Source: Acidobacteriota bacterium (GTDB lineage: Bacteria > Acidobacteriota > Vicinamibacteria > Marinacidobacterales > Marinacidobacteraceae). Taken from it: a stretch of 49,958 nt of DNA. Made by a program: the position numbers and the translations under genes. Where the stretch lies: contig VXWI01000120.1 of the NCBI GenBank assembly GCA_009835985.1, positions 7,293 to 57,250 of the forward strand, written 5' to 3'. The notes beneath the pieces were generated by a model, which made no database searches, was not told the origin of the DNA, and was given only the letters and a program-made list of their open reading frames with translations. Positions 27,367 to 37,299 of this stretch are shown piece by piece (position 1 is the first letter of the stretch; each line of letters opens with the position of its first letter).

Positions 27367-27422
27367 GGCGAGGAATCCCCGGAGCACCACGATCGGAACA
27401 GGGATCAGAAAGGGACCAGAGA

Positions 27423-27707
27423 ATGCCGCGTTCGATTCGAAAAGGCCCGTACATCGAGGAAAGCCTGATCCGGAAGGTCGAAGACGCCCACCTCGCGCGT
27501 CGGCAGACGATCATCAAGACCTGGTCACGGCGGTCCACGATCGTTCCGCAGATGGTGGGTCTGACCTTCGCCGTTCACAACGGCCGCAAGTTCATTCCGG
27601 TCTATGTCACCGACAACATGGTGGGTCACAAACTCGGTGAGTTCTCGCCGACGCGGACCTTCAAGGGTCACAAGGTGAAGACCGAGAAGTCGAGGGCCCG
27701 CCGATGA
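27423..27707 (+). CDS. rpsS: 30S ribosomal protein S19
   Basis: S19 is a 30S head protein near the A site. It begins [20 protein letters not shown] and has the core [20 protein letters not shown] and [17 protein letters not shown]. It is 94 residues long, using the ATG at 27423. Unlike its neighbours it is followed by a 208-bp gap before rplV, filled by a structured repeat element. Confidence 0.98.
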   Translation: MPRSIRKGPYIEESLIRKVEDAHLARRQTIIKTWSRRSTIVPQMVGLTFAVHNGRKFIPVYVTDNMVGHKLGEFSPTRTFKGHKVKTEKSRARR

Positions 27708-27715
27708 GACTCTCG

Positions 27716-27902
27716 TTAACAGCCGGTGGCAAAACCCACGCGGCGTTCGACGGGCGATGCATCCCGTCTGAACCGCGCCTCTGCGAGGCGCTCTGCGTTG
27801 CGTTTCGGTCGGAATACGCCCGGTATTCCTCCCTCACGCGCCTTGTCAGCCGGGCGCCTCGCCCGTCTCGGCGCTCACGTGGATTTCACCACCGGCTGTT
27901 GA
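27716..27902 (+). repeat. Structured element 1 (rpsS-rplV gap): terminal inverted repeats enclosing four hairpins
   Basis: Perfect 12-bp ends AACAGCCGGTGG (27718-27729) and CCACCGGCTGTT (27889-27900), with imperfect pairing continuing inward, enclose four stem-loops: GACGGG/CCCGTC (27749-27768), GCGCCTC-TGC-GAGGCGC (27775-27791), GGAATAC/GTATTCC (27811-27829) and CGGGCG-CCT-CGCCCG (27851-27865). The right end stops just before the rplV ribosome-binding site (27904-27908). No convincing protein is encoded. It resembles a MITE-like or REPIN-like insertion, or a structured RNA, in an operon where other gaps are short. Confidence 0.85.
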
Positions 27903-27915
27903 CGGAGGTGACGCC

Positions 27916-28278
27916 GTGATCGAAGCGGTCGCCCGGGCGACGGCGGTTCCCGGTTCGGTTCAGAAGGCGCGGCTCGTTCTCGACCTTATTCGCGACATGC
28001 CCGCGGCGGACGCCATCTCGGTGTTGCAGAACACGAATCGCGCGCCGGCGCCCATCATCGAGAAGGTGCTGCGGTCTGCCATCGCGAATGCCCAGACCAA
28101 GGCCCTCAGCGAAGCGAAGCGGATCGATGAGGACAAGCTCGTGGTTTCCGAGGCGTTTGCCGACCAGGGGCCGGCCCGGGCGATCGCCCGGAGCGGCCGG
28201 AGAGCCCGCATCCGCCGCATTCGGCGGCGAACCACCCACTACACGATCCGCGTAACTGCCAGCGAAGAAGAGGAATAG
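27916..28278 (+). CDS. rplV: 50S ribosomal protein L22
   Basis: L22 lines the exit tunnel and its loop contributes to macrolide binding. It has 120 residues, with [20 protein letters not shown], then [20 protein letters not shown] and the loop region [20 protein letters not shown] followed by [10 protein letters not shown]. The GTG start at 27916 has GGAGG at 27904-27908. It is the first gene after structured element 1. Confidence 0.97.
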   Translation: MIEAVARATAVPGSVQKARLVLDLIRDMPAADAISVLQNTNRAPAPIIEKVLRSAIANAQTKALSEAKRIDEDKLVVSEAFADQGPARAIARSGRRARIRRIRRRTTHYTIRVTASEEEE

Positions 28279-28280
28279 GA

Positions 28281-28979
28281 ATGGGCCAGAAAGTACACCC
28301 GCTCGGCTTCAGGCTTGGATACAGCAAGACCTGGCGCTCCCGTTGGTTCGCGGACAGCACTTACCGGGATTCGCTGCACGAGGACCTGCAGTTGCGGCGC
28401 CTTCTCAAGCGCCGCCTGTATCACGCGGGTATCTCGCGGGTGGAGATCGAGCGGCCGGGCAACAAGCTCAACATCTACATCCACACCTCGAGGCCCGGGA
28501 TCATCATCGGCCGCAAGGGGACGGAAGTGGAGAAGCTGACGCGCGATCTCCGCAAGCGCACCGGCAAGGAAGTCCACATCCGGCCTCTCGAGGTGATCAA
28601 GCCCGAGCTCGACCCACAGTTGGTCGCCGAGTCCATCGCTCTCCAACTGGAGAAGCGGATCGCATTTCGGCGCGCGATGCGGAAGGCCGTCGAGAACACC
28701 ATGCGGAACGGCGCCAAGGGTGTTCGCATCCGGTGCGCCGGGCGGCTCAACGGCGCCGACATCGCCCGGGCGGAGTGGTATCTGGAGGGACAGCTCCCGC
28801 TCCACACGCTGCGGGCCGACATCGAGTACGGGCTCGCCGAGGCCTTCACGACCTACGGGCAGATCGGGGTCAAGTGTTGGGTCTATCGGGGCGTCAGCGA
28901 TGCGGTCAGCCGGCCGGGACGTCCGGAGATCTCCCTGAAGCCGTCGGCGACCGGCTCCGAAGAGGCCAGCGCCGGCTGA
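28281..28979 (+). CDS. rpsC: 30S ribosomal protein S3
   Basis: S3 forms part of the mRNA entry channel. It has 232 residues: [20 protein letters not shown] at the N terminus, the KH domain with [16 protein letters not shown], and the C-terminal domain with [21 protein letters not shown] short Ser/Ala/Glu tail ends it. It starts 2 bp after rplV. Confidence 0.98.
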   Translation: MGQKVHPLGFRLGYSKTWRSRWFADSTYRDSLHEDLQLRRLLKRRLYHAGISRVEIERPGNKLNIYIHTSRPGIIIGRKGTEVEKLTRDLRKRTGKEVHIRPLEVIKPELDPQLVAESIALQLEKRIAFRRAMRKAVENTMRNGAKGVRIRCAGRLNGADIARAEWYLEGQLPLHTLRADIEYGLAEAFTTYGQIGVKCWVYRGVSDAVSRPGRPEISLKPSATGSEEASAG

Positions 28980-29010
28980 GCCCGGAACGGGACCCGGGAG
29001 GAGAAACGCC

Positions 29011-29433
29011 ATGCTGATGCCGAAGAAGACGCGGTACCGGAAACAGCAGCGCGGCCGTATGCGCGGCAAGTCCTGGACCGGGCACACCGTGGCGTTCGGG
29101 GACTTCGGTCTCAAGACGCTCGAGCCGGGTTGGATCACGAATCGCCAGATCGAGTCGGCCCGGGTGGCGATCACCCGCTTCATCAAGCGGACCGGTCGGG
29201 TCTGGATCCGGATCTTTCCGGACAAGCCACTGACCAAGAAACCCCAGGAAACGCGCATGGGTAAGGGGAAGGGCGGTCCTGAAGGCTGGGTCGCGGTGGT
29301 GCGCCCCGGACGGATCCTCTTCGAAATGGAAGGCGTCGAGCGCGACCAGGCCATCGAGGCCATGCGCCGGGCGAGCCACAAGCTTCCGGTGCGAACGCAG
29401 TTCGTCGGCCGCTTCGAGGAGGAATCGTCATGA
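29011..29433 (+). CDS. rplP: 50S ribosomal protein L16
   Basis: L16 helps position A-site tRNA on the 50S subunit. It has 140 residues, begins [20 protein letters not shown] and contains the signature [20 protein letters not shown] with [21 protein letters not shown] near 28997 precedes the ATG at 29011. The stop overlaps rpmC (ATGA). Confidence 0.98.
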   Translation: MLMPKKTRYRKQQRGRMRGKSWTGHTVAFGDFGLKTLEPGWITNRQIESARVAITRFIKRTGRVWIRIFPDKPLTKKPQETRMGKGKGGPEGWVAVVRPGRILFEMEGVERDQAIEAMRRASHKLPVRTQFVGRFEEESS

Positions 29434-29660
29434 AGGCCGCCCGGATTCGTGAGCTGACCCACGACGAGCTCGTGAGGAAGCAGCAGGAAGTGACGCGGGA
29501 GCTGTTCGACGCCCGGCTCGAGGCCGCGACCGGCCAGCTCGGTCACACGCACAAGGTCAAGATGCTGCGGCGCCAGGCGGCGCGCCTCCAGACGATCATG
29601 AGGGAGCGCGCGCTCGAGATCGGGACCGATTCGCCCGGGAGCGGCGCCTCGGACTCCTGA
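29430..29660 (+). CDS. rpmC: 50S ribosomal protein L29
   Basis: L29 is a two-helix protein at the tunnel exit. The 76-residue product has the [20 protein letters not shown] helix and the second helix [20 protein letters not shown], then a short Ser/Gly tail. It is translationally coupled to rplP by an ATGA overlap. Confidence 0.95.
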   Translation: MKAARIRELTHDELVRKQQEVTRELFDARLEAATGQLGHTHKVKMLRRQAARLQTIMRERALEIGTDSPGSGASDS

Positions 29661-29695
29661 GGCCGGCGAGCACGAGAAGCACGAGAACAAACGTC

Positions 29696-29941
29696 ATGCC
29701 AAGACTGATCAGGACCGGAACCGTGGTCGCCAGCGGCGCCGAAAAGACCATCACGGTGCTCGTGGAGCGGCTGGTGGAACACCGCTTGTACAAGCGTCGG
29801 TTCCGCAAATCCACCCGCTTCGCGGTTCACGACGAGAAGAACGAGGGCCGCATCGGAGACCGCGTCCAGATCGAGGAATGCCGTCCGCTTTCCCGGACGA
29901 AGCGTTTCCGGCTGCTCAAGGTCGTGGAGCGCGCCACATGA
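29696..29941 (+). CDS. rpsQ: 30S ribosomal protein S17
   Basis: S17 is an OB-fold primary binding protein of 16S rRNA. The 81-residue protein contains [20 protein letters not shown], then [20 protein letters not shown] with [14 protein letters not shown]. It lies 35 bp after rpmC, and its TGA overlaps the ATG of rplN. Confidence 0.96.
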   Translation: MPRLIRTGTVVASGAEKTITVLVERLVEHRLYKRRFRKSTRFAVHDEKNEGRIGDRVQIEECRPLSRTKRFRLLKVVERAT

Positions 29942-30306
29942 TCCAGATGCAGTCGGTGTTGCAGGTCGCCGACAACTCCGGCGCCCGCCGGGTCACCTGC
30001 ATCCTTCCGCTTGGCGGTGGGGTGGGGCGCATCGCCCGGCTGGGGGATGTCATCACCGCTTCGGTGCGTGAGGCCGCTCCGGGGAGCGCGGTCAAGAAGG
30101 GGACGGTCGTCCAGGCGGTGATTGTGAGGACCCGAAAGGAACACCGCCGGGCAGACGGGTCCTACATCCGCTTCGGTGACAACGCCGCGGTGCTGATCAA
30201 CGAGCAGCGCGAGCCCACCGGAACCCGGGTGTTCGGTCCGGTCGCCCGCGAACTGCGCGAGCGCCAGTTCATGAAGATCGTTTCGCTCGCCCCGGAGGTC
30301 CTGTGA
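29938..30306 (+). CDS. rplN: 50S ribosomal protein L14
   Basis: L14 contacts the 30S subunit and is the site of RsfS binding. It has the exact family length of 122 residues and the signatures [20 protein letters not shown] and [20 protein letters not shown]. The ATG at 29938 overlaps the rpsQ stop; a longer frame opening at 29878 would lie inside rpsQ and is rejected. Confidence 0.98.
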   Translation: MIQMQSVLQVADNSGARRVTCILPLGGGVGRIARLGDVITASVREAAPGSAVKKGTVVQAVIVRTRKEHRRADGSYIRFGDNAAVLINEQREPTGTRVFGPVARELRERQFMKIVSLAPEVL

Positions 30307-30662
30307 CGATGTCCCGGAAGAAGAGCGCGCCGCCGCCACGGCGTCTGCACGTTCGCAAGAACGACCTCGTCGAGATCATGGCCGGCAGCGACCTCGGAAA
30401 GCGGGGACGGATCCTCCGTGTCTTTCCCGAAACCGGACGCGTGCTCGTCGAGGGCATCAACATGATCAAGCGGCACACGAAGGCGAACCCGCGGGCGAAC
30501 ATCAAGGGCGGCGTCGTCGAACGGGAGGCCTCCATCGCGATCAGCAACGTGATGATCGTGGACCCGGAGACCAATCTCCCGACCCGGACCGGGAGGACCC
30601 GGCTTACCGATGGACGCAAGGTTCGGGTGAGCGTCCGTTCCCAGGGAGTGATCGACAAGTGA
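30303..30662 (+). CDS. rplX: 50S ribosomal protein L24
   Basis: L24 is an assembly initiator with a KOW motif: [20 protein letters not shown]. The region [20 protein letters not shown] is typical. The start is GTG at 30303 (overlapping the rplN stop) or ATG at 30309; GGAGG at 30294-30298 is 4 or 10 bp away respectively. The length is 119 or 117 residues. The stop overlaps rplE. Confidence 0.95.
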   Translation: MTMSRKKSAPPPRRLHVRKNDLVEIMAGSDLGKRGRILRVFPETGRVLVEGINMIKRHTKANPRANIKGGVVEREASIAISNVMIVDPETNLPTRTGRTRLTDGRKVRVSVRSQGVIDK

Positions 30663-31207
30663 GCCGCCTTCATTCCCGCTATCGGGAGACGATCGCTCCC
30701 GACCTGCGCACCCGACTGGAGATCGCCAGCGTGCACGCAGTACCCCGAGTTACCAAGGTCGTGGTCAACATGGGCGTCGGAGAAGGGGCGCGGGAGCACC
30801 GGTTCATCGACGCCGCGGTCGCCGACCTGACGGCGATCACCGGCCAGCGGCCGGTGGTGACCAGGGCCCGGAAGTCCATCGCCAACTTCAAGATCCGGGA
30901 CGGCATGCCGGTGGGTGTGCGCGTCACCCTGCGCGGAGTCCGGATGTACGAGTTCATGGACCGGCTGATCAACATCGCGCTGCCTCGGGTGCACGACTTC
31001 CGCGGTGTCCCGGACCAGGCGTTCGACGGCCGGGGCAACTACACCCTGGGGCTGACGGACCAGTCCGTGTTCCCCGAGATCGACTACTCGAAGATCGAGA
31101 AGACGCGTGGGATGAACGTGACCATCTGCACGACCGCGACGAAGGACGAGGACGCGCGAGAACTGCTCCGCGCCTTCGGTATGCCGTTCGCCCGCCGGGA
31201 AGCGTAG
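30659..31207 (+). CDS. rplE: 50S ribosomal protein L5
   Basis: L5 binds 5S rRNA in the central protuberance. It has 182 residues, with [20 protein letters not shown], then [20 protein letters not shown] and [20 protein letters not shown]. It starts with GTG, overlapping the rplX stop (GTGA). Confidence 0.97.
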   Translation: MSRLHSRYRETIAPDLRTRLEIASVHAVPRVTKVVVNMGVGEGAREHRFIDAAVADLTAITGQRPVVTRARKSIANFKIRDGMPVGVRVTLRGVRMYEFMDRLINIALPRVHDFRGVPDQAFDGRGNYTLGLTDQSVFPEIDYSKIEKTRGMNVTICTTATKDEDARELLRAFGMPFARREA

Positions 31208-31239
31208 CCATCAGAGCTGAAGAAGCAGAGGAAAAGGGT

Positions 31240-31425
31240 TTGGCGAAGAAATCACTCATTGCCAAGGCAAGGAAGCGGCCCAAGTTCGAGGTGCGGCGCT
31301 ACAACCGCTGCCTGCTCTGTGGCCGCCCACGGGCCTATATCCGGAAGTTCGGGCTCTGCCGCCTGTGCTTCCGGCAGCTGGCGCTCGCGGGAGAGATCCC
31401 CGGCGTCATCAAGGCGAGTTGGTAG
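31240..31425 (+). CDS. rpsN: 30S ribosomal protein S14, zinc-binding (type Z) form
   Basis: S14 is a 30S head protein. This is the short 61-residue form with two CxxC pairs ([20 protein letters not shown]) that bind one zinc, in contrast to the roughly 100-residue cysteine-free form. It starts with TTG at 31240, with GAGG at 31228-31231 upstream. It ends IPGVIKASW as usual for the type. It sits in the normal spc position between rplE and rpsH. Confidence 0.96.
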   Translation: MAKKSLIAKARKRPKFEVRRYNRCLLCGRPRAYIRKFGLCRLCFRQLALAGEIPGVIKASW

Positions 31426-31437
31426 GGAGGCACGCTG

Positions 31438-31833
31438 ATGTGGTCTGACCCGGTGGCCGACATGCTCACCCGGATTCGCAACGCAATTCAGGCGCGGCAC
31501 GACTTCGTCGAGATCCCCGCTTCGAAGCTGAAGGAGGAGATTGCCCGCATCCTTCACGAGGAGGGATACGTGGACGGCTGGGAGCGGCGCTCCTCGCCGC
31601 CGCAGGACGCGATCCGCATCAAGCTGCGGCGCCTGCCCGGCAACCGGGACGCGCTCACGGGGCTGAAGCGGGTTTCGAGGCCGGGCACCCGCGTCTACGT
31701 CTCGCACCAGAGGATCCCCAAGGCGCAGGGAGGGCTCGGCGTCACCGTGCTCTCGACCTCCCGCGGGGTGATGACGGGCCGCCAGGCGCGCCATCTCGGC
31801 GTGGGCGGCGAAGTCCTGTGCCAGGTGTGGTAG
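31438..31833 (+). CDS. rpsH: 30S ribosomal protein S8
   Basis: S8 organises the central domain of 16S rRNA and in E. coli represses the spc operon. The 131 residues include [39 protein letters not shown] and the C-terminal signature [27 protein letters not shown] at 31424-31430 precedes the ATG. Confidence 0.98.
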   Translation: MWSDPVADMLTRIRNAIQARHDFVEIPASKLKEEIARILHEEGYVDGWERRSSPPQDAIRIKLRRLPGNRDALTGLKRVSRPGTRVYVSHQRIPKAQGGLGVTVLSTSRGVMTGRQARHLGVGGEVLCQVW

Positions 31834-31849
31834 TCCGGGAGTTGTCGTC

Positions 31850-32383
31850 ATGTCCCGCATAGGCGCCAAGCCGGTCCCCGTTCCGTCCGGGGTCTCGATC
31901 ACGATCCAGAGGTCCGAGGTCCGCGTGAAGGGCCCGAAGGGCGTCCTCACCAGCCCCGTACTTCCCGGCATCGAAGTCCAGCTCGACAAGAGTGTGGCTC
32001 AGGTGTCCCTTCGGGAAACTTCGGGCAACCGGGCCTACTGGGGGCTCACCCGGGCGCTCCTCGCGAACGCGGTGACCGGTGTCTCCGAGGGCTTCAAGAA
32101 GGAACTGGACATCGTGGGAGTCGGCTACCGGGCGCAGGTGAAGGGACGGAACGTCTCGTTCGCGCTGGGCTACTCCCATCCCATCGAGTTCACGTTGCCC
32201 GACGGGATCGACGTCCGGATCGAGAAGAACACCCACGTCGTCGTGTCGGGCGCCGACAAGCAGGCCGTCGGGCAGTTGGCGGCGCGCATCCGCGCGCTCC
32301 GCAAGCCGGACCCGTACAAGCAGAAGGGAGTTCGCTACACCGGCGAACGCCTCATCAAGAAGGCCGGAAAGACCGGAGCCTGA
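31850..32383 (+). CDS. rplF: 50S ribosomal protein L6
   Basis: L6 lies at the base of the L7/L12 stalk. It has 177 residues in two repeated domains, beginning [20 protein letters not shown], with [20 protein letters not shown] and the C-terminal [20 protein letters not shown]. It follows rpsH by 16 bp. Confidence 0.98.
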   Translation: MSRIGAKPVPVPSGVSITIQRSEVRVKGPKGVLTSPVLPGIEVQLDKSVAQVSLRETSGNRAYWGLTRALLANAVTGVSEGFKKELDIVGVGYRAQVKGRNVSFALGYSHPIEFTLPDGIDVRIEKNTHVVVSGADKQAVGQLAARIRALRKPDPYKQKGVRYTGERLIKKAGKTGA

Positions 32384-32398
32384 GTACCAGAAAGAGCC

Positions 32399-32752
32399 AT
32401 GCGAATCACGACCCGCCGCCAACGAAGGCGGCGCATCCATGCCCGCATTCGAAAGAAGGTCACCGGCACCGCCGAGCGTCCGCGCCTCGCGGTCTATCGC
32501 TCGTTGAAACACATCTATGCGCAGGTGATCGATGACGGTGCCGGCGCCACCCTCGTTGCCGCGGGAAGCCGCGAGACCGGGATCGAGGGTGGTGGAAACG
32601 CCCGCGGCGCCGCGCTGGTCGGCGAGAAGCTGGCAGAGCGGGCTCGCGCCGCCGGAATCGAGACGGTGGTCTTCGATCGCGGCGGGTCGCAGTACCACGG
32701 CCGGATCAAGGCTCTCGCCGATGCGGTGAGGAATGGAGGGATTCAGTGCTGA
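32399..32752 (+). CDS. rplR: 50S ribosomal protein L18
   Basis: L18 binds 5S rRNA with L5. It has 117 residues with [37 protein letters not shown] and the C-terminal [20 protein letters not shown]. The stop overlaps the GTG start of rpsE. Confidence 0.98.
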   Translation: MRITTRRQRRRRIHARIRKKVTGTAERPRLAVYRSLKHIYAQVIDDGAGATLVAAGSRETGIEGGGNARGAALVGEKLAERARAAGIETVVFDRGGSQYHGRIKALADAVRNGGIQC

Positions 32753-33312
32753 ACATGGATGCGGGCGGCCGATCGAGGCCACGCAGCGGTTCGCGCAACA
32801 CGCAGGTGGAGCGAACCGGTGATCCCGATCTCAAGGACAAGGTCGTCTCGATCAACCGGGTGACGAAGGTGGTCAAGGGCGGCAAGAACCTCTCCTTCTC
32901 CGCGCTGGTTGTGGTTGGGAACGAGGACGGCCGCGTGGGTTTCGGCCTGGGCAAGGCGCGAGAGGTGCCGGCGGCGATCAAGAAGGGGATCGAGATCGCA
33001 AAGAAGAACCTGACGGCGGTTCCCCGCGAGGGCACGACCATCGCTCACGAGGTGGTGGGGGTGTTCGGAGCGGGCCGCGTCCTGCTGAAGCCGGCCTCGG
33101 AGGGAACCGGCGTGATCGCCGGCGGTCCGGTGCGCGCCGTCATCGAGCTCGCCGGAATCAAGGACATCCTGACCAAGTCGCTTGGAACCGCGAACCCGAA
33201 GAACGTGGTGGAAGCGACGATGGTCGCGCTCCTCTCCCTTCGCTCGAAGACCGCCGTGGCGGAACTCCGGGGGAAGGACGTGAGCCACATCGAGGCGGAG
33301 ATCCGGGCCTAG
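32746..33312 (+). CDS. rpsE: 30S ribosomal protein S5
   Basis: S5 guards decoding accuracy and the mRNA entry channel. It has 188 residues; the double-stranded-RNA-binding fold has [20 protein letters not shown] and [20 protein letters not shown], then the C-terminal [23 protein letters not shown] at 32746 is chosen because GGAGG lies 6 bp upstream (32735-32739); ATG at 32755 is the alternative. Confidence 0.97.
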   Translation: MLNMDAGGRSRPRSGSRNTQVERTGDPDLKDKVVSINRVTKVVKGGKNLSFSALVVVGNEDGRVGFGLGKAREVPAAIKKGIEIAKKNLTAVPREGTTIAHEVVGVFGAGRVLLKPASEGTGVIAGGPVRAVIELAGIKDILTKSLGTANPKNVVEATMVALLSLRSKTAVAELRGKDVSHIEAEIRA

Positions 33313-33316
33313 AGCC

Positions 33317-33571
33317 ATGACAGAGCCAGCAGACACCGCCGGAGGCCCGGAGCGGCCCAGGATCGTCGTGCAGCTCGTGCGCGGACTGTCCGGCACTACC
33401 CGCTATCAGCGCGAGGTCGTGAAGGGCCTCGGGCTTCGCCGGCTGGGAGCGACCGCGTCGCGGCCGGACAACCCGATGATCCGCGGCATGGTGCGGCGGG
33501 TTCCGCACCTCGTCCGCATCATCGAAACGACACCAGCGCAAGAGACGGCCGTTCCGGCCGATGGTGAATGA
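33317..33571 (+). CDS. rpmD: 50S ribosomal protein L30
   Basis: L30 is a small 50S protein. The 84-residue product has the core [20 protein letters not shown] and [20 protein letters not shown] with [14 protein letters not shown]. It has unusual extensions of about 13 residues at each end compared with the 60-residue family. It sits in the normal place between rpsE and rplO. Confidence 0.95.
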   Translation: MTEPADTAGGPERPRIVVQLVRGLSGTTRYQREVVKGLGLRRLGATASRPDNPMIRGMVRRVPHLVRIIETTPAQETAVPADGE

Positions 33572-33581
33572 GGACGAGCAA

Positions 33582-34106
33582 GTGAGCCTTCATGAACTGG
33601 CGCCGCCCGAGGGCGCCGTCCGAGCCCGCAAGCGGGTGGGACGCGGCCCGGGATCGGGGACCGGCAAGACCGCCGGGCGCGGTCACAAGGGAGCCAAGTC
33701 GCGGTCCGGGTACTCCCTCCGCCGCGGCTTCGAGGGCGGTCAGATGCCGCTCGTGCGCCGGGTGCCGAAGCGCGGGTTCACGAACATCTTCAGAACCCGT
33801 CAGGAGGTCGTCAATCTGGGCGATCTCAACCGTTTCGACGACGGTGCGACGGTCGGCGCGGTCGAATTGGTGGCCGCCCGCCTGATTCGGGGCGCGCGGA
33901 TCTACCGGCCGGATCCGGAAAGACCTCCGTTGCTGGTCCGCCCCCGGCCGTTCCGCATCAAGGTCCTTGGCGGCGGTGAGCTGGAGCGGCGGCTCACCGT
34001 CCGCGCCCATGCTTTCAGCGCTTCCGCCCGCCGGAAGATCAAGGCTGCCGGCGGGACCGTCGACGTCATCGGCGCGGGCGCCGGCAACTCCGAAGGCCAG
34101 CAGTGA
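33582..34106 (+). CDS. rplO: 50S ribosomal protein L15
   Basis: L15 is a late-assembly 50S protein. The start GTG at 33582 gives the typical N terminus [20 protein letters not shown], with GAGG at 33570-33573 eight bases upstream; an in-frame ATG at 33561 adds seven residues and overlaps rpmD. The signature [20 protein letters not shown] is clear. The C-terminal part ([19 protein letters not shown]) is complete. The stop overlaps secY (GTGA). Confidence 0.95.
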   Translation: MSLHELAPPEGAVRARKRVGRGPGSGTGKTAGRGHKGAKSRSGYSLRRGFEGGQMPLVRRVPKRGFTNIFRTRQEVVNLGDLNRFDDGATVGAVELVAARLIRGARIYRPDPERPPLLVRPRPFRIKVLGGGELERRLTVRAHAFSASARRKIKAAGGTVDVIGAGAGNSEGQQ

Positions 34107-35488
34107 TCAACGCCGTCCGCAGCATCGTCCGGATTCCGGATCTTCGTACCCGGATCCTGTTCACGCTCGGCATGCTCGCCGTGTACCGGCTTGGAAACCA
34201 CGTTCCCACGCCGGGCGTCAATCCGGCGGCCCTGACGGCGTTCTTCGAACAGAACCGCGCGACCTGGTTCGGTTTCGTGGACATGTTCTCCGGCGGCAAC
34301 CTCTCGCAGGTCACGGTGTTCGCGCTCGGCATCATGCCCTACATCAGCGCGTCCATCATCCTGCAGCTCCTGACGCTGGTATGGCCGTATCTCGAGAAGC
34401 TCAGCAAGGAGGGTGAGCTCGGGCGCAAGAAGATCACCCAGTACACCCGCTACGGCACCGTGATCCTCGCGGTGATCCAGTCCGCGAGCATCGCCGTCTT
34501 CCTGCAGAGCCAGGCCCTTCCCGACGGGATGAACCTGGTGAACGAGCCCGGGCTCTCGTTCACCCTGATGACCATCCTGACGATGACCGCCGGCACGGTG
34601 TTCATCATGTGGATCGGCGAACAGATCACGGAGCGCGGGATCGGCAACGGGATGTCCCTGCTGATTTTCGCGGGGATCGTCGTGATGTTCCCGTCGGCCA
34701 TTCTCACCACGGTTCAGAACATCCGCGTCGGGCAGCAGACCGTCTTCGGCGTGGCTCTCCTCGTCGTCTTCATGATCGCGGTCCTCGCGTTCATCGTGTT
34801 CGTCGAGCGCGGCCAGCGGCGGGTCCCGGTCCAGTACGCGAAGCGGTTCGTCGGCCGCCGGATGTACCAGGGACAGTCAACGCACATTCCCCTGAAGATC
34901 AACACCGGGGGTGTGATTCCGGTGATCTTCGCCAGCTCGATCATCGCGCTGCCGCAGACGTTCGCCTCGCTCTTCACCGAGAGCCGCTGGATGGCCGCCA
35001 TCGCCGAGCAGCTTCGCTGGGGCATGCCGCTCTACACCCTGCTCTACGTCGTTTCGATCCTCTTCTTCTGCTACTTCTACACCGCCATCGTCTTCAAGCC
35101 TGCCGACGTGGCGGACAACATGCGGAAGAGCGGCGGGTACGTCCCGGGAATTCGGCCGGGGCGTCCGACGGCCCGCTATCTGGACGCCGTACTCGGGAAG
35201 CTCACCTTCGTCGGCGCCATCTATCTGGCGGCGGTCGCGGTCCTTCCCGAGTTCCTGTTGAACGGGTTCACCGTGGCGCCGATCCCCGTGATCGGGCCGT
35301 GGCTCGATTCGGTCCTGCCGACCTTCGTCACCGAGGGCATGGGCGTGACGTTCTACTTCGGCGGCACTTCCATCCTCATCGTGGTCGGCGTCGCCATGGA
35401 CACCGCGCAGCAGGTGGAGAGCCAGCTCATCATGCGCAACTACGAAGGCTTCCTGCAGCGGGGCCGCATCCGGGGACGTCGCGGTTGA
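34103..35488 (+). CDS. secY: Preprotein translocase subunit SecY
   Basis: SecY is the inner-membrane export channel. The 461-residue protein has the expected ten hydrophobic segments; visible landmarks are [20 protein letters not shown], the plug-helix region [20 protein letters not shown] and [15 protein letters not shown], and the late cytoplasmic loop [20 protein letters not shown] with [11 protein letters not shown]. The start is GTG at 34103, overlapping rplO. It lies in the spc operon before adk, as usual. Confidence 0.98.
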   Translation: MINAVRSIVRIPDLRTRILFTLGMLAVYRLGNHVPTPGVNPAALTAFFEQNRATWFGFVDMFSGGNLSQVTVFALGIMPYISASIILQLLTLVWPYLEKLSKEGELGRKKITQYTRYGTVILAVIQSASIAVFLQSQALPDGMNLVNEPGLSFTLMTILTMTAGTVFIMWIGEQITERGIGNGMSLLIFAGIVVMFPSAILTTVQNIRVGQQTVFGVALLVVFMIAVLAFIVFVERGQRRVPVQYAKRFVGRRMYQGQSTHIPLKINTGGVIPVIFASSIIALPQTFASLFTESRWMAAIAEQLRWGMPLYTLLYVVSILFFCYFYTAIVFKPADVADNMRKSGGYVPGIRPGRPTARYLDAVLGKLTFVGAIYLAAVAVLPEFLLNGFTVAPIPVIGPWLDSVLPTFVTEGMGVTFYFGGTSILIVVGVAMDTAQQVESQLIMRNYEGFLQRGRIRGRRG

Positions 35489-35505
35489 GGCGCCCTCGAG
35501 CTGAC

Positions 35506-36087
35506 ATGAACGCCATCATTCTTCTCGGCGCTCCCGGGTCCGGAAAGGGAACCCAGGCGGAGCGGCTCGCCGAGTCGCTGGGGTTGCCCCACATCTCGAC
35601 CGGGGCCATCCTCCGGCAGGCAGTCGCGGATGGCACGGAACTCGGGAGGGCGGCCCGCGACATCATGGCGGCCGGCCGCCTGGTGAGTGACGAGATCGTG
35701 CTCGGGATCGTCGAGGAGAGGGTTTCCGCTCCCGATTGCCGCCGGGGTTTCATCCTTGACGGCTATCCGCGGAACCGCGCGCAGGCCCGGGCGCTGGGCG
35801 AGGTTCTCTCGCGGCTTGGCGCCACCGAGTGGATTGCGAACATCGCCGTTCCGGCGGCGGAACTGGCCGCCCGGGTCCGCGGCCGGCGCGGGACGGACGG
35901 CCGGCAGGACGACAGCGAAGACGCCTTCCGCCGCCGGCTCGAGGTCTACGAATCCGAGTCCCTTCCACTCCTCGACTACTACGGGGACCGCGCCGTCAAC
36001 GTTTCGGGACTCGGGTCCCGCGACGAGGTCTTCAGCCGTCTGTGTGCTGCACTGCCGTTCGCGACGGCACAGTTGGTGACCCAGTGA
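35506..36087 (+). CDS. adk: Adenylate kinase, short-LID form
   Basis: Adenylate kinase interconverts ATP + AMP and 2 ADP. It has 193 residues: P-loop LLGAPGSGKGTQAERLAESL, AMP site HISTGAILRQAV, and GFILDGYPRNRAQARAL. The LID segment (RVRGRRGTDGRQDDSEDAFR) is the short type, without the zinc-binding or extended LID of long adenylate kinases, which explains the small size. It starts 17 bp after secY, and its TGA overlaps the GTG of map. Confidence 0.96.
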   Translation: MNAIILLGAPGSGKGTQAERLAESLGLPHISTGAILRQAVADGTELGRAARDIMAAGRLVSDEIVLGIVEERVSAPDCRRGFILDGYPRNRAQARALGEVLSRLGATEWIANIAVPAAELAARVRGRRGTDGRQDDSEDAFRRRLEVYESESLPLLDYYGDRAVNVSGLGSRDEVFSRLCAALPFATAQLVTQ

Positions 36088-36875
36088 TCTCCCGATCGGA
36101 CGTGGAGCTCGACAAGCTGCACCAGGCCAACGCGATCACGGTGGAGACGCTGGAACTGCTAACCCGCACCGTCGAGCCGGGAATGACGACCGCTCACCTC
36201 GACCGCGTGGCCGCCGACAACCTGCGACGCCACGGGGTGACTCCCGCCTTCAAGGGATATCACGGATTCCCCGCGACCCTGTGCGCTTCGATCAACGACG
36301 AGGTCGTCCACGGCATCCCGTCCCGCTGGCGGAAGCTGAAGGAAGGCGACATCGTGAGCCTCGACTTCGGCTGCATCGTGGACGGCTACTACGGCGACAA
36401 CGCGACCACCGTCGCGGTCGGTCAGATCGACGAGGAAGTCGCGCGTCTGCTGGAGGTGACCGAGGGGGCTCTCTACGCCGGAATCGGAGCCGCCCGGCCG
36501 GGAAACAGTGTTTCGGATATCGGACAGGCAGTGCAGACCCATGCCGAAAGCCACGGCTATTCCGTGGTGCGCGAATACGGCGGGCACGGGATCGGAACGA
36601 GCCTGCACGCGGAACCCTGGATCCCGAACTTCTATGATCCACGCAAACGGACCCGCCTGATTCCCGGCGCCGTGATCGCGATCGAACCAATGGTGAATCG
36701 CGGGAGCCCGGACGTGCGCGTGAAGCGGGATCGCTGGACGGTCGTCACCGTGGACGGCAGCGCGTCCGCGCATTTCGAGCGATCCATCGCGGTCATGGAA
36801 GGCGGTCCCTGGATTCTGGCCGAGCCCAGACAGCAGAACTCCGGGTTCCCGGGTTCAGAGGACGATCATGTCTAA
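36084..36875 (+). CDS. map: Methionine aminopeptidase, type I
   Basis: Map removes the initiator methionine from nascent proteins. The 263-residue enzyme has all five metal ligands of the pita-bread fold: D94 (LDFGC), D105 (GDNATT), H168 ([11 protein letters not shown]), E201 (IAIEPM) and E232 (HFERSIAV), plus H76 in [10 protein letters not shown]. The GTG start overlaps adk. The C-terminal 20 residues run past the fold and overlap infA by 8 bp. Confidence 0.97.
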   Translation: MISRSDVELDKLHQANAITVETLELLTRTVEPGMTTAHLDRVAADNLRRHGVTPAFKGYHGFPATLCASINDEVVHGIPSRWRKLKEGDIVSLDFGCIVDGYYGDNATTVAVGQIDEEVARLLEVTEGALYAGIGAARPGNSVSDIGQAVQTHAESHGYSVVREYGGHGIGTSLHAEPWIPNFYDPRKRTRLIPGAVIAIEPMVNRGSPDVRVKRDRWTVVTVDGSASAHFERSIAVMEGGPWILAEPRQQNSGFPGSEDDHV

Positions 36876-37089
36876 GGAAGACGCTATTTCTGTGGAGGCA
36901 ACCGTCATGGAGCCTCTGCCAAACGCCATGTTCCGGGTGAAGCTCGATACCGGGGATCACAAGGTGCTTGCCCACGTGTCGGGAAAGATGCGGAAGAGCT
37001 TCATCAAGGTGCTTCCGGGGGACCGTGTGCTGGTGGAGCTTTCCCCCTACGATCTGAGCCGCGGCCGGATCGTCTACCGGTGCAAGTAG
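36868..37089 (+). CDS. infA: Translation initiation factor IF-1
   Basis: IF-1 occupies the 30S A site during initiation. It has 73 residues and an OB fold with [40 protein letters not shown] and the ending [13 protein letters not shown]. It overlaps the end of map and precedes rpmJ by 10 bp, the standard spc/alpha junction. Confidence 0.98.
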   Translation: MSKEDAISVEATVMEPLPNAMFRVKLDTGDHKVLAHVSGKMRKSFIKVLPGDRVLVELSPYDLSRGRIVYRCK

Positions 37090-37099
37090 GAGCGGCAGC

Positions 37100-37213
37100 A
37101 TGAAAGTTCGAGCCTCCGTTCGGCGTATCTGCGCCAAGTGCAAGATCGTCCGCCGCCGGCGAGTCGTACGGGTGATCTGCGAGAACCCGAAGTGCAAGCA
37201 GCGGCAGGGGTGA
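37100..37213 (+). CDS. rpmJ: 50S ribosomal protein L36, Cys4 variant
   Basis: A 37-residue zinc-ribbon protein of the 50S subunit: [20 protein letters not shown] then [16 protein letters not shown]. The usual ligand set is three Cys and one His (PKHKQRQG); here the His position is Cys, giving four cysteines. It is short but has a clear ribosome-binding site (AGGAGCGG at 37087-37094) and the standard place between infA and rpsM. Confidence 0.96.
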   Translation: MKVRASVRRICAKCKIVRRRRVVRVICENPKCKQRQG

Positions 37214-37299
37214 CCGGCGTGGCGACCTCAGCAAGCGGAATTCCGTGCCGGTTCGACCGTTGGCCGAACCGGACGATGAAAACGGGGAGAGACTGACCG

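Noticed and set aside
27704..27919. 71-codon frame across structured element 1 starting at the rpsS stop
   Set aside because: It reads straight through four hairpins, has no recognisable domain or own ribosome-binding site, and ends inside the rplV start.
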